Below, one piece after another: positions 9,604 to 18,555 of a stretch of DNA of 64,000 bases. Location of the stretch: contig NZ_CAMUES010000002.1 in the NCBI RefSeq assembly GCF_947087965.1, positions 248,001 through 312,000 of the forward strand, in the 5' to 3' direction. Origin of the DNA: an uncultured Mobiluncus sp. Its GTDB lineage: Bacteria > Actinomycetota > Actinomycetes > Actinomycetales > Actinomycetaceae. A model generated the notes under the pieces. It searched no databases. It was not told the DNA's origin and saw only the letters and a list, made by a program, of their open reading frames with translations. The first letter of the stretch is position 1; each line of letters opens with the position of its first letter. The translations under genes and the position numbers were made by a program.

Positions 9604-10180
9604 GTTTGCTCCCCAGGTACTTTAAGGCTTCCCGCAGCGCGGTGGGGGCATCACTGGCCTGCACCGCATTGACGGCTTCGGTGGCGAGGGCTTGGTTGTA
9701 ACCCAGATTGCTCAGTGCTTCCACAACGGTGCTGGCGTTAAACCCAGATGCCGTCCCCGCGGGCGCCACCGCGCCGGGACCGCCACCGAGTTTGTCCCCA
9801 ATCTCCAGAATCATCCGTTCGGCAGATTTCTTGCCGACTCCGGGAATGCTTTGCAACGTGGTCACGTCATTGTTAGCCACCGCCACAGCCAAAGCTTCGG
9901 GACTCAAAACCGACAGGGCGGCCAAACCGAGCTTGGGACCTATGCCCTTAACCTGCATCAGAGTCGCGAAAGTATCGCGTTCCGAGGCGGTAGCAAATCC
10001 ATAGAGAGTGAGGGAATCTTCGCGGACCACCAGGTAGGTTTGCACTGTGGCGACCGTATCTGGGACCAAAGTGGCCAGAGTGTTGGGGGTAGCAAAAAAT
10101 TCCAGCCCCAGTCCCCCCACCAGTACCGTGGCACGGTCCAGAGTCTTGGAGACGACTTCCCCTTTAATTATCGAAATCAC
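9596..10180 (-). CDS. ruvA: Holliday junction DNA-binding protein RuvA
   Basis: A 194-residue protein that binds four-way junctions as a tetramer and recruits RuvB. Order: OB-fold domain I ([10 protein letters not shown]..., 1-62), helix-hairpin-helix domain II ([17 protein letters not shown] and [19 protein letters not shown], about 68-135), flexible linker, and RuvB-contacting domain III ([11 protein letters not shown] to the end). The start is GTG with GAGGA 6 nt upstream. The junction with ruvB overlaps by 8 nt. Confidence 0.97.
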   Translation of the reverse strand: MISIIKGEVVSKTLDRATVLVGGLGLEFFATPNTLATLVPDTVATVQTYLVVREDSLTLYGFATASERDTFATLMQVKGIGPKLGLAALSVLSPEALAVAVANNDVTTLQSIPGVGKKSAERMILEIGDKLGGGPGAVAPAGTASGFNASTVVEALSNLGYNQALATEAVNAVQASDAPTALREALKYLGSKRG

Positions 10181-10216
10181 TGATTGTCCTCGCGGTTGGC
10201 AATTCGAACATTTGTA

Positions 10217-10858
10217 CTATAGCGGTTTCTGACGCCGCCGCGGATCCACCGCGCCGGAACGTCGAGTTTTCGCTTCCGCTTCTGCCCACAAGCGTTGGGC
10301 GGCGGTCAAGTGGGTTCCGGCCGGAGTTTTCACTTTCCCACTGAGGCTGACACTAAAGTCTCCATCTGAACTGGCGCCGAGAATCCCCGTGCCACGCCAG
10401 GCTTGAGTGATGGCGATTGCCAACGCATCTGCCGCATCGGCGGGTTTCGGAGGTTTATCCAGTCGCAGGATTCGCGCCACCATGGCTTGCACCTGCGCTT
10501 TCGAGGCGCTCCCGTTGCCACTCACGGCTGCTTTCACCTCCGAGGGAGTGTGCACCGCCACGGGCAGACCTTGACGAGCTGCCTCAACCATCGCGATTCC
10601 CATAGCCTGCATGGTGGTAGCCACGGATTGACGATTTTCTTTCGCGAAAGGACGCTCCAAAGCCACAATGTCCGGCTGAAAGCGGTCGATTGCCTCCGCT
10701 ATGCCCTGCGAAATTTTCAACAGCCGAAACTGGGTGGCAGTGTTCGGGTCGCTGCGCACCACATCGACATACACCAAGGTACACTGCCGGCTCGTGTCAA
10801 AGTCAACGACCCCGATACCACACCTGGTGATACCGGGGTCGATGCCCAAAACTCTCAT
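10217..10858 (-). CDS. ruvC: Crossover junction endodeoxyribonuclease RuvC
   Basis: A 213-residue resolvase that nicks Holliday junctions symmetrically. The RNase H-like core shows the first catalytic Asp in MRVLGIDPGITRCG (residue 7), a Glu in IVALERPFA, and the C-terminal acidic pair in DAADALAIAITQ. A basic ~50-residue C-terminal extension (KTRRSGAVDPRRRQKPL) is longer than in E. coli, where the protein is about 173 residues. It is 8 bp downstream of yebC and 36 bp upstream of ruvA in one transcription unit. Confidence 0.97.
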   Translation of the reverse strand: MRVLGIDPGITRCGIGVVDFDTSRQCTLVYVDVVRSDPNTATQFRLLKISQGIAEAIDRFQPDIVALERPFAKENRQSVATTMQAMGIAMVEAARQGLPVAVHTPSEVKAAVSGNGSASKAQVQAMVARILRLDKPPKPADAADALAIAITQAWRGTGILGASSDGDFSVSLSGKVKTPAGTHLTAAQRLWAEAEAKTRRSGAVDPRRRQKPL

Positions 10859-10866
10859 GTAGACGT

Positions 10867-11628
10867 TTACTCTTCAGCCTCGTATTGCTCAATGACGTCA
10901 TCGGAAGCATCGCCGTTCATATATACGTTCTGAACGTCGTCGCTGTCGTCAAGAGCATCAAACAGGCGCATGACCTTGCGGTAGGCTTCCAAGTCCAGGT
11001 CAACCTTGACCGAGGGAACGAACTGGGATTCAGCCGAATCGTAGTCGATTCCCGCGTCTTGCAAAGCGGTCCGCACTGCCACCAAATCCGTCGGTGCGGT
11101 CTCAATGATAAAGAGTTCACCGGCATCTTCTACGTCATCGGCGCCAGCGGCCAGCACCGCGTCAAAAATCTTGTCCTCGTCCAAGCCGTCAACTTTGGCG
11201 ACCTCAATGACCCCGCGGCGGGCAAACTGGTAGGACACTGAGCCGGAATCAGCCATGTTGCCACCGTTACGGCTAAAGATGGTACGCACTTCAGACACGG
11301 CGCGATTCTTATTATCGGTCAGGCACTCCACGATGAAGCCCACACCACTGGGTCCGTAGCCTTCATAAGTGATGGACTGCCAGTCGGCACCGCCGGATTC
11401 AGCACCGGAACCGCGCTTCACCGCGCGATCGATGTTATCCGCAGGAACGGAAGATTTCTTGGCTTTCTGAATGGCGTCAAAGAGGGTCGGATTGCCGGCA
11501 GGATCGCCGCCGCCGGTACGCGCCGCCACTTCGATGTTCTTAATCAGGCGCGCAAACAGCTTGCCGCGCTTGGCGTCAATGGCAGCCTTCTTATGTTTCG
11601 TGGTGGCCCATTTTGAGTGACCCGACAT
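10867..11628 (-). CDS. yebC: YebC/PmpR family protein
   Basis: A 253-residue member of the universal YebC/PmpR/TACO1 family, with the diagnostic N-terminus [23 protein letters not shown] and the [20 protein letters not shown] segment. Members have been described as DNA-binding regulators and, more recently, as factors helping ribosomes through proline-rich stretches; which applies here cannot be told. AAGGAG lies 8 nt before the ATG. It is the first gene of the ruvCAB-yajC-secDF-apt unit, a conserved actinobacterial order. Confidence 0.97.
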   Translation of the reverse strand: MSGHSKWATTKHKKAAIDAKRGKLFARLIKNIEVAARTGGGDPAGNPTLFDAIQKAKKSSVPADNIDRAVKRGSGAESGGADWQSITYEGYGPSGVGFIVECLTDNKNRAVSEVRTIFSRNGGNMADSGSVSYQFARRGVIEVAKVDGLDEDKIFDAVLAAGADDVEDAGELFIIETAPTDLVAVRTALQDAGIDYDSAESQFVPSVKVDLDLEAYRKVMRLFDALDDSDDVQNVYMNGDASDDVIEQYEAEE

Positions 11629-11777
11629 TGGTGTATCTCCTTAAACTTATTGCCTATAACGAAGACATTTTAATAAAACATTCCTCGAATCGTCTAACTG
11701 AGGTTACCGCAAATCCGACTCAATTCCCGAACCACAGTCGCGCCGAACCCAAATTTCAGCTCCCCAGCGAACCTTTC

Positions 11778-13217
11778 TCAGCATTCCACAACATTGACCG
11801 CCAGTCCCCCGGTAGCGGTTTCTTTGTATTTCGAGCTCATATCCAAGCCAGTTTCGTACATAGTTTCAATGACTTCGTCAAAGCTGACCCGATGCGTTCC
11901 GTCTCCCCACAAGCTCATGCGGGCGGCATTAATGGCTTTGACCGCGGCAATCGCATTGCGTTCGATACAGGGCACCTGCACCAGTCCCCCGATAGGGTCG
12001 CAGGTCAAGCCAAGATGATGCTCCATGGCGATTTCAGCTGCGTTCTCAATCTGATGGGGACTACCCCCCAGAGCCGCCGCTAAACCTCCCGCAGCCATCG
12101 CCGCCGCGGAACCGACTTCACCTTGGCAGCCGACTTCTGCCCCGGCCACGGAGGCATTCGTTTTAATGATTCCTCCCACGGCACCGGCCACCGTCAGGTA
12201 GTCTCGTTGGGCCGGACCGCATTTCGTTTCCACTTCAGGACAAAACCACTGCAAGTAGCGTCCCACCGCGGCTACAATACCCGCCGAGCCGTTCGTGGGG
12301 GCTCGCACCACCATTCCACCAGCCGCGTTTTCCTCGTTCACCGACAGTGCCCACAGGTTCACCCAATCCATCGCCCGCATGGGGTCTTGAGCGAAACTAC
12401 GCCAAATGGCGGGAGTTCCGGGTTTGCCGTCACGAGCCCGCAAGTGGGTGAACAGTCGATGGGCTCGGCGTGGCACGGACAACCCGCCCGGCAGGATGGT
12501 CTCCACGTTTGCGCAGCCGTTATCGATGCATTTGTTCATCATCTTGCGCAAATTGTCCAGCCCGTGTCCCAACTCCGCACGGGTCATGCGGCTCAACTCG
12601 TTGGCACGCACCAGTTCGCCGAGGGATTTGCCTTCGCTTTGCGCCAGTTGCAAAAGGTCGTCCATAGAGTTGTACGGGTACGGCACGGCAGTTGCGGCGG
12701 CACTTTCATCTAGCGAGGTCAACTCTCCGGGTTCCCCAAAATCCGCCTCGTCACGGGTGACGAAACCTCCGCCTATCGAATAGTAGCGTTTCGAAAAGGT
12801 AACCTGCGTATCGTCATAGGCCCGAATGACCAAAGAATTCGCGTGGAACGGGGCAATCGTTTGCGGCCGATAAAGCAGGTCCCGCTCAAAGCAAAAAGGC
12901 ACCGTCAACCCGCCCGGCAAGACTAGTGACCCTTCGGGTGTCACCGCATCTAACAAACGTGCGACCCCACCAGGCTGTACCGTGGCTGGAACGAAACCGG
13001 AAAGCCCACATAGCACAGCGCCGTCGCTGAGGTGTCCGCGACCGGTAGCCCCCAGAGAACCCTGGAGCTCAACTTCCAGACGCTGGAAGGGCTGCCCGGA
13101 ATCAAGCAATAGTGCCACGAAATCAGCCCCGGCTCGCATCGGACCGACGGTGTGCGAAGCGGAGGGGCCGACACCGACTTGGATAACATCAAACACGGAA
13201 AGCGAGGACGCGAGCAT
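11778..13217 (-). CDS. sdaA: L-serine dehydratase (iron-sulfur type, single chain)
   Basis: A 479-residue oxygen-sensitive [4Fe-4S] L-serine ammonia-lyase (serine to pyruvate and ammonia). The beta-like domain starts SVFDVIQVGVGPSASHTVGPM; the alpha-like domain carries NAPTNGSAGI-type (here RAPTNGSAGI) and GCQGEVGSA motifs and the cluster cysteines in GCQGEVG, TCDPIGGLVQVPC. The ATG at 13217 gives the N-terminus expected for the family (MLASSLSVFDV); the frame stays open to 13355 without a better start, and no strong ribosome site decides it. It is divergent from the chemoreceptor gene and interrupts the yebC-pdxT linkage seen in many actinobacteria. It could supply pyruvate from serine under low oxygen. 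Confidence 0.93.
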   Translation of the reverse strand: MLASSLSVFDVIQVGVGPSASHTVGPMRAGADFVALLLDSGQPFQRLEVELQGSLGATGRGHLSDGAVLCGLSGFVPATVQPGGVARLLDAVTPEGSLVLPGGLTVPFCFERDLLYRPQTIAPFHANSLVIRAYDDTQVTFSKRYYSIGGGFVTRDEADFGEPGELTSLDESAAATAVPYPYNSMDDLLQLAQSEGKSLGELVRANELSRMTRAELGHGLDNLRKMMNKCIDNGCANVETILPGGLSVPRRAHRLFTHLRARDGKPGTPAIWRSFAQDPMRAMDWVNLWALSVNEENAAGGMVVRAPTNGSAGIVAAVGRYLQWFCPEVETKCGPAQRDYLTVAGAVGGIIKTNASVAGAEVGCQGEVGSAAAMAAGGLAAALGGSPHQIENAAEIAMEHHLGLTCDPIGGLVQVPCIERNAIAAVKAINAARMSLWGDGTHRVSFDEVIETMYETGLDMSSKYKETATGGLAVNVVEC

Positions 13218-13433
13218 GAATCCAAATTTTAGCCTGAAAGCCCCCATCGGGATAGCCCCACGCACCTGTAGCACGTTTCCAGGCCAAGCCCACGTTGCCC
13301 GTAAATTCAGTACCGTTAAGTTTGCACCAACCTGCAGTCCACCGAAATCGCACATATCCTGGAGTTTTACGGGTAGAATAGGTCCGGGCTGCGAATTTTC
13401 CGGTCCTTCCCCATTTTTGTCAAGGAGGCCTCA

Positions 13434-15125
13434 ATGAAGCTCAGCTCCCTCGTTAAAATTTCTTACGCTCTCATTTCACTATTCGCAGTTCTCGCGATTT
13501 TCGCGACTGTATTCAGCCAGGTGCAGTTCGGAACCATGCGCGGGGACATCCAAGAAAAGGCTAGTCAGACAGCACAAGCGGCACGGGTTTCTACCGCCTC
13601 AGCCAACCTGACGAACTATGTTCAAGAATACGTTGTAACTTTGGACCCCAAGTGGTTGGACATGTACTGGAAAGAAGTCGCGGCTAACAATAAGGCTGAT
13701 GCCGTCCAACAGCTGGAAAAGCTGGGCGCCCCCGCTTCGGAAACCGATTTGGTTAAGCAGGGCATGGCTAACTCAGATCATTTGGTGGATTTGGAGACTC
13801 GCGCCCAGCGGCTAATTATGGATTCACAAGGGATGGACACCAGCGAGATGCCTCCTGCGGTCGCCGAATGGCAGGTCAGCCCGGAAGATGCCGCCCTAGA
13901 CCCCGACGCGAAACAGGACTTGGCTCGGGAGCTGATTTTTGGGGACCAGTACAACGATGAGGTCGAAAAAATCATGACCCCAATCCAGAAGGGCGTGGAT
14001 CACATGAACCAGCGTTTGGACAGTAGCGCCCGGGCCTCGGCTACCGGTGCCGGGGTAGCTTTGTGGATTCTTTCTATCGTGGCGATTGCCCTGGTAGTTG
14101 CCGTAGTCGTGCTGCTGCTCATGTTTAATCGGACTACTGCCCGCCCGGTGCAGGAATTCCGTCGAATTTTGGAAGCCCACGATGCCAAGGATTTGACGGT
14201 GCGGCTGCGTTCCCTGGGTGTTCAGGAAACCCAGCAGTTGGCGCAAACCATCAACACCAAGAATTCCAGCATTGCTGAGTTGATTTCCGTCATCGCAACC
14301 AGCGCCCAAAGCCTTGAGAAACACACTTCTCAGATTGAAGACACCACAAACAAGATGAATGCCGAAGCACGGCAAGCAGCCGAAGAAGCCAGCAAGACCG
14401 CCGCCAACGCCAATGGGGTTTCCGCCGCTATCTCTACTGTCGCTGCCGCTTCGGAAGAAATGGGTGCTTCTATCCGCGAGATTTCTTCCAATGCCACCAA
14501 TGCCGCGGAAGTCGCCAATCATGCAATGGAAGTCGCATCTCACACGACAGAAATCATGTCCAAGCTATCCGATTCCTCCCAGCGTATCGGTGAAGTTATT
14601 GCTTCGATTACCCAGATTGCAGAACAAACCAACCTGCTGGCTCTCAACGCCACTATCGAAGCCGCCCGCGCCGGGGACGCCGGCAAGGGATTCGCGGTCG
14701 TTGCTGGGGAAGTGAAAGACCTCGCTTCTCAGACCGGCACCGCGACTTCAGATATTTCCGCCCGGGTGCTGTCCATCCAGGAAGATACCGCGAACGCGGA
14801 GCAAGCCCTGCAACAGATTACGGAAGTCATTAGCAAAATCAACGAATCTCAAACGGTCATCGCGGCGGCGGTCGAGGAACAGACCGCGACCGTGAACGAA
14901 ATTTCTCACTCCGTACAGAGCGCTGCCGAGGGCTCGGCCGGAATTGCCTCAGATATTGAGATGATAGCCGGGGCCGCCACGAGTAACTCTGAGGAACTGG
15001 AGAAAGTCTCGGAAACGATGCAAACCGTGTTGAGCATCTCTACCGACTTGGCTGAATCCGTGTCCGGGTTCAAGGTGGATAACCCCCCAGCTGCCACGTC
15101 TGACGAATCGCCTACCGAGCAATAA
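13434..15125 (+). CDS. Methyl-accepting chemotaxis protein
   Basis: A 563-residue transmembrane chemoreceptor. TM1 is at about residues 8-30, an extracytoplasmic helical ligand domain spans ~31-195 (no recognised Cache motif), TM2 lies at about 200-227, then a HAMP domain ([12 protein letters not shown]...), and the cytoplasmic signalling hairpin whose tip reads [35 protein letters not shown] sequence, split here as [18 protein letters not shown] near 395. AAGGAGG precedes the ATG by 6-7 nt. There are no che or flagellar genes in the window. Its presence supports a motile organism. The ligand cannot be predicted. Confidence 0.95.
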   Translation: MKLSSLVKISYALISLFAVLAIFATVFSQVQFGTMRGDIQEKASQTAQAARVSTASANLTNYVQEYVVTLDPKWLDMYWKEVAANNKADAVQQLEKLGAPASETDLVKQGMANSDHLVDLETRAQRLIMDSQGMDTSEMPPAVAEWQVSPEDAALDPDAKQDLARELIFGDQYNDEVEKIMTPIQKGVDHMNQRLDSSARASATGAGVALWILSIVAIALVVAVVVLLLMFNRTTARPVQEFRRILEAHDAKDLTVRLRSLGVQETQQLAQTINTKNSSIAELISVIATSAQSLEKHTSQIEDTTNKMNAEARQAAEEASKTAANANGVSAAISTVAAASEEMGASIREISSNATNAAEVANHAMEVASHTTEIMSKLSDSSQRIGEVIASITQIAEQTNLLALNATIEAARAGDAGKGFAVVAGEVKDLASQTGTATSDISARVLSIQEDTANAEQALQQITEVISKINESQTVIAAAVEEQTATVNEISHSVQSAAEGSAGIASDIEMIAGAATSNSEELEKVSETMQTVLSISTDLAESVSGFKVDNPPAATSDESPTEQ

Positions 15126-15144
15126 CTTCGGTCGAATAAATGCT

Positions 15145-15175
15145 TTTGGTGCCTGGTCTTTGACCAGGCACCAAA
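15145..15175. terminator. Strong hairpin between chemoreceptor and Nudix genes
   Basis: Perfect 14-bp stem (TTTGGTGCCTGGTC / GACCAGGCACCAAA) with a 3-nt loop, 20 bp after the chemoreceptor stop and just past the convergent Nudix gene's stop. The arms' A/T ends give short U tracts both ways, so it can act bidirectionally. Confidence 0.85.
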
Positions 15176-15178
15176 CGT

Positions 15179-15820
15179 TTAACCGGCGCAGTGGGGTTTC
15201 CCCACGGTCCCTTCGCTAATCTCCGGGCACGTCCCGTCCCAGCCTCGCACCCAGCCGCGAGCTAGGGAAACCAAATCCAACGGGTAAACCACCGCCCCGT
15301 CATCTATTTCATGCTGTAAAGCATCGAGGTCCCACCATTTCAGTTCATCTAAAACTTCTCGTTCGACCTCAGTAAATCCATCACGCACAAACACGGTCGC
15401 CCCGGGAAGCCTGGTGAAATAGAAAAGTTCGTCCTGACGGCAGGTGAGTGCGTGAAAATCGAAGGTAGCGTGCCGGCGCAGCACCGGCCCAACCAGCTCA
15501 TCCGGATTCAGGCGGTAGCCGGTTTCTTCAAAGAACTCCCGCACGGCCCCGTCTCTAGGGTCCTCCCCCACCTCCAGTCCGCCCCCGACGGTAAACCACC
15601 ACCAGTGCTCAAAGTCTGAAAAGTCGTGCCCGCGCAGCAACAGCAGCTCATCGTGGCTGTTGAAAGCCACAACTCGGGCTGCCTGACGATGGTAATAGCC
15701 AGCCTCGTCCCGAGGCCATTCCCGCCGGAAATAGTCGTCAATAGAGGCTTCGGTATCGTTGTCAGGTCCAGCGACCGGCTCAGTTGCGTGGTGTCCGTGT
15801 GAGTGCAAAACCTCGTCCAT
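15179..15820 (-). CDS. Nudix hydrolase
   Basis: A 213-residue Nudix-fold hydrolase. The Nudix box (G-x5-E-x7-REFFEETG, residues ~80-102) is complete, so metal-dependent cleavage of a nucleoside-diphosphate-linked substrate is expected; the substrate is not predictable. The N-terminal ~30 residues are His- and Asp-rich (HSHGHHATE), possibly metal-binding. A GAGGGA sequence precedes the ATG. It lies 29 bp downstream of pdxT on the same strand and may be co-transcribed. Confidence 0.9.
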   Translation of the reverse strand: MDEVLHSHGHHATEPVAGPDNDTEASIDDYFRREWPRDEAGYYHRQAARVVAFNSHDELLLLRGHDFSDFEHWWWFTVGGGLEVGEDPRDGAVREFFEETGYRLNPDELVGPVLRRHATFDFHALTCRQDELFYFTRLPGATVFVRDGFTEVEREVLDELKWWDLDALQHEIDDGAVVYPLDLVSLARGWVRGWDGTCPEISEGTVGKPHCAG

Positions 15821-15849
15821 GACCTGTTCCCTCGCCTTTCGGCATCGTC

Positions 15850-16476
15850 TCAGTTGGCTTGAGTTTTCACAAGGTCCAGGAAGTAGCGGTGTACGCGCAG
15901 GTCGTCGGTGACTTCGGGGTGGAACGAGGTCGCCAGCAGCGGGCCTTGGCGCACTGCCACCACTCGCGGAACCGACTGCGGGGTCTGCTGCCAGGTCGAC
16001 AGTACTTCCACCCCCGCTCCTACCGATTCCACCCAGGGGGCGCGAATGAATACAGCTGGGAGGGGTTGGTCGCCACCAAAAGAACCGGGGTCGACGAAGC
16101 TTTGCGCCGAATCGACTTGCCGGCCAAACGCGTTGCGCCGCACGACCACGTCCAATCCGCCCAGAGTTTCTTGGCCGTCTATCCCGTCAACGATGTGGTC
16201 AGCCAGCATAATCATGCCCGCGCAGCTGCCATAAATGGCTTTTCCGCTGTGGACAAAGGCTTTCAACGGGTCGAACAGGTCGAAAGCGCGCGCTAGCTTG
16301 TACATGGTGGTCGATTCCCCGCCGGGAATAATCAAACCGTCCAAATCCTGCAGGTGGGAAGGAATTTTCACCTCCACCGGCAGGGCTCCCAGCGTGCGCA
16401 AAGCCCGCGCGTGTTCAACCACCGAACCTTGCAGAGCGAGGACGCCCACCCGCCATTGATTTTGCTCCAAAGTCAT
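15850..16476 (-). CDS. pdxT: Pyridoxal 5'-phosphate synthase glutaminase subunit PdxT
   Basis: A ~208-residue class I glutamine amidotransferase that supplies ammonia to PdxS in the ribose-5-phosphate-dependent PLP pathway. It has the VGVLALQGSVVEH start, the oxyanion segment IIPGGESTTM, the nucleophile in YGSCAGMI and the catalytic His-Glu in TSFHPEVTDD. The ATG at 16476 fits the family's N-terminus; TTG or GTG codons upstream (to 16509) are possible alternatives. It lies 42 bp downstream of pdxS. Confidence 0.95.
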   Translation of the reverse strand: MTLEQNQWRVGVLALQGSVVEHARALRTLGALPVEVKIPSHLQDLDGLIIPGGESTTMYKLARAFDLFDPLKAFVHSGKAIYGSCAGMIMLADHIVDGIDGQETLGGLDVVVRRNAFGRQVDSAQSFVDPGSFGGDQPLPAVFIRAPWVESVGAGVEVLSTWQQTPQSVPRVVAVRQGPLLATSFHPEVTDDLRVHRYFLDLVKTQAN

Positions 16477-16518
16477 CCTTTTCTCTGGTGTCTCCACCAA
16501 ACTCAGCAATACCGCGGA

Positions 16519-17418
16519 TTACCAGCCGCGCTGAGCCAAGCGCGCGTCATCGGGAATGTCGTGAACATTGATGCCGACCATAGCTTCACCCAAAGAACGG
16601 GACACCTCAGCAACGACTTCCGGTTCGTTATAGCGAGCCGTGGCCTTCACGATTGCCGCCGCGCGCTTCGCCGGATCGCCCGACTTAAAGATGCCAGAAC
16701 CCACGAACACACCTTCAGAACCCAGCTGCATCATCAACGCCGCGTCAGCCGGAGTGGCAATACCGCCCGCGGTAAACAGCACGACCGGCAGCTTCCCGGT
16801 TTCCGCAACCTCTTTGACCAGCGGATAGGGAGCCTGCAATTCCTTAGCGGCATCAAACAGTTCATCGGGACGCATGGTGGTCAACCGGTTGATTTGCGAA
16901 GTCATGGTGCGCATATGGGTCACCGCGTTGGACACGTCCCCGGTACCAGCTTCACCCTTGGAACGAATCATGGCAGCGCCCTCGCTGATACGGCGCAAAG
17001 CCTCACCGAGGTTAGTGGCTCCGCACACAAAAGGCACGGTGAAATCCCACTTGTTGATGTGATGTTTGTAGTCAGCCGGGGTCAAAACTTCGGACTCATC
17101 GATGTAGTCCACCCCCAGGCTCTGCAACACCTGAGCTTCCGCAAAGTGACCAATCCGGGCTTTGGCCATCACGGGAATAGACACCGCGTTGATGATGCCG
17201 TCAATCAAATCCGGGTCGCTCATGCGCGCGACGCCACCCTCGGCTCGAATATCCGCCGGCACACGCTCCAAAGCCATCACCGCCACGGCACCGGCATCTT
17301 GGGCAATCTTGGCCTGCTCCGCGTTAACGACGTCCATAATGACACCGCCCTTGAGCATCTGGGCCATGCCCCGTTTCACCAAATCAGTCCCGGTTCCTTG
17401 CGCCAGTTGATCAGACAT
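16519..17418 (-). CDS. pdxS: Pyridoxal 5'-phosphate synthase subunit PdxS
   Basis: A 299-residue (beta/alpha)8 synthase building PLP from ribose 5-phosphate, glyceraldehyde 3-phosphate and ammonia channelled from PdxT. Recognised by [22 protein letters not shown] at the start (key segment GGVIMDVV), [36 protein letters not shown] and [18 protein letters not shown]. Length is normal. GAAGG lies 5-6 nt before the ATG. It pairs with pdxT in the usual order. Confidence 0.98.
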   Translation of the reverse strand: MSDQLAQGTGTDLVKRGMAQMLKGGVIMDVVNAEQAKIAQDAGAVAVMALERVPADIRAEGGVARMSDPDLIDGIINAVSIPVMAKARIGHFAEAQVLQSLGVDYIDESEVLTPADYKHHINKWDFTVPFVCGATNLGEALRRISEGAAMIRSKGEAGTGDVSNAVTHMRTMTSQINRLTTMRPDELFDAAKELQAPYPLVKEVAETGKLPVVLFTAGGIATPADAALMMQLGSEGVFVGSGIFKSGDPAKRAAAIVKATARYNEPEVVAEVSRSLGEAMVGINVHDIPDDARLAQRGW

Positions 17419-17479
17419 TTTGCCTTCTTTCCTTGTTCAAATTCAGGTTACGATTTCTCAGTCGTCCCCATTTTAGCGA

Positions 17480-17953
17480 TTACTGCACGATATCGGCGAA
17501 ACCGGCCGACACCACTTGTGCCAAATCCTGAGGATTGACCACAATTTGCCGGCCACGCAACCCTGCCGAAACATAGAACTTATCTTGCAATACGGCGGTT
17601 TCCTCGATGACGGTGGGGAACAATTTTTTCATCCCCAACGGGGAGCAACCCCCGCGAATATACCCCGTCACGTCCCGCAGCGTCCGCCAGTTGATGAGCT
17701 GGACATGTTTCACGCCGAAATGCGCGGCGGTCTTTTTCAAATCCAGCTCAGCATCGGCGGGAACAACCGCTACATAGTGTCCGCCCTGCCCGTCCTCCAA
17801 CACCAGGGTCTTGTAGATGAGTTCGGCGGATATCCCCAAGACTTCGGCGGTGTGCAGCGCACCGATGTCACCGTCCGTGGGGTAGCTCGAGGTCTCATAA
17901 GCTATCCCGGCGCTGTCCAGCAGTCGCATCGCGTTAGTCTTAGTGGTTTTCAT
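17480..17953 (-). CDS. ybaK: Cys-tRNA(Pro)/YbaK-type aminoacyl-tRNA deacylase
   Basis: A 157-residue protein of the YbaK/EbsC family, which hydrolyses mischarged Cys-tRNA(Pro). Features include the N-terminal MKTTKTNAMRLLDSAGI segment, YKTLVLEDG, and the GYIRGGCSPLGMKK loop characteristic of YbaK. The ATG at 17953 was preferred to the in-frame TTG at 17977 because family members start with an M-x-TNA(M) pattern. It sits between pdxS and the HIT gene on the same strand. Confidence 0.92.
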   Translation of the reverse strand: MKTTKTNAMRLLDSAGIAYETSSYPTDGDIGALHTAEVLGISAELIYKTLVLEDGQGGHYVAVVPADAELDLKKTAAHFGVKHVQLINWRTLRDVTGYIRGGCSPLGMKKLFPTVIEETAVLQDKFYVSAGLRGRQIVVNPQDLAQVVSAGFADIVQ

Positions 17954-17996
17954 CGTAATTGAGCTGCAGTTTCTCAAGTCCCGTACCGAGAGGTTT

Positions 17997-18554
17997 TCAG
18001 ATTTCGCGCGACTGCCAGTCTCCGAACGCCTCAGCCAGAATCTGGCGGGTCTGGCCCAACAACTCCGGGACAGCTTTCGTGCGCGCTACGATGGGGAAAA
18101 AATTCGCGTCCCCCGCCCAGCGCGGCACGATGTGTTGATGCAGGTGACCCGCGATTCCGGCACCCGCGACCGTGCCTTGGTTCATTCCCAGGTTAAAGCC
18201 TTGCGGCGCTTTGACCTGGCGAATGACCTCCATAGTATGCGCGGTCAGCTCGCCGAATTCGATACGCTCAGCAAAGTCCAAATCGGTGTAGTCAGGAACG
18301 TGCCGATAAGGCAAGACCAAAATATGACCGGGATTGTAGGGAAACAGGTTCATCACCACAAAGCAAGTCTTGCCCCGATACACAATCAAGTTCTGTTCGT
18401 CATCACCTTTCGGGCCCTCGCAAAACGGGCACGCTTGTACATCACGATGCGGCCCATCGTCGATGTACACCATTCGGTGCGGCGTCCACAGGCGCTCCAG
18501 TCCGTCAGTTTGCGCACCGAAGTTCTCGCTTGATTCCGCGGGTAATTCAGTCAT
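17997..18554 (-). CDS. HIT family nucleotide hydrolase/phosphorylase
   Basis: A 185-residue histidine-triad protein. The triad HLHQHIVPRW (about 147-156) is present, along with an N-terminal Cys pair (CPFCEG) and the NLFPYNPGHILVLPYRHV strand region. In actinobacteria members of this subfamily beside thrS are annotated as Ap4A phosphorylase-like; the exact substrate is unproven. Its ATG starts one base after the thrS stop, so translation is likely coupled. The thrS-HIT pair is conserved in the phylum, but the pgsA gene that often follows is absent here. Confidence 0.92.
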   Translation of the reverse strand: MTELPAESSENFGAQTDGLERLWTPHRMVYIDDGPHRDVQACPFCEGPKGDDEQNLIVYRGKTCFVVMNLFPYNPGHILVLPYRHVPDYTDLDFAERIEFGELTAHTMEVIRQVKAPQGFNLGMNQGTVAGAGIAGHLHQHIVPRWAGDANFFPIVARTKAVPELLGQTRQILAEAFGDWQSREI

Positions 18555-18555
18555 A

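Noticed and set aside
16354..17538. 394-codon open frame on the plus strand across pdxT and pdxS
   Set aside because: Antisense to conserved enzymes, no domain pattern, no ribosome site; a coding shadow.
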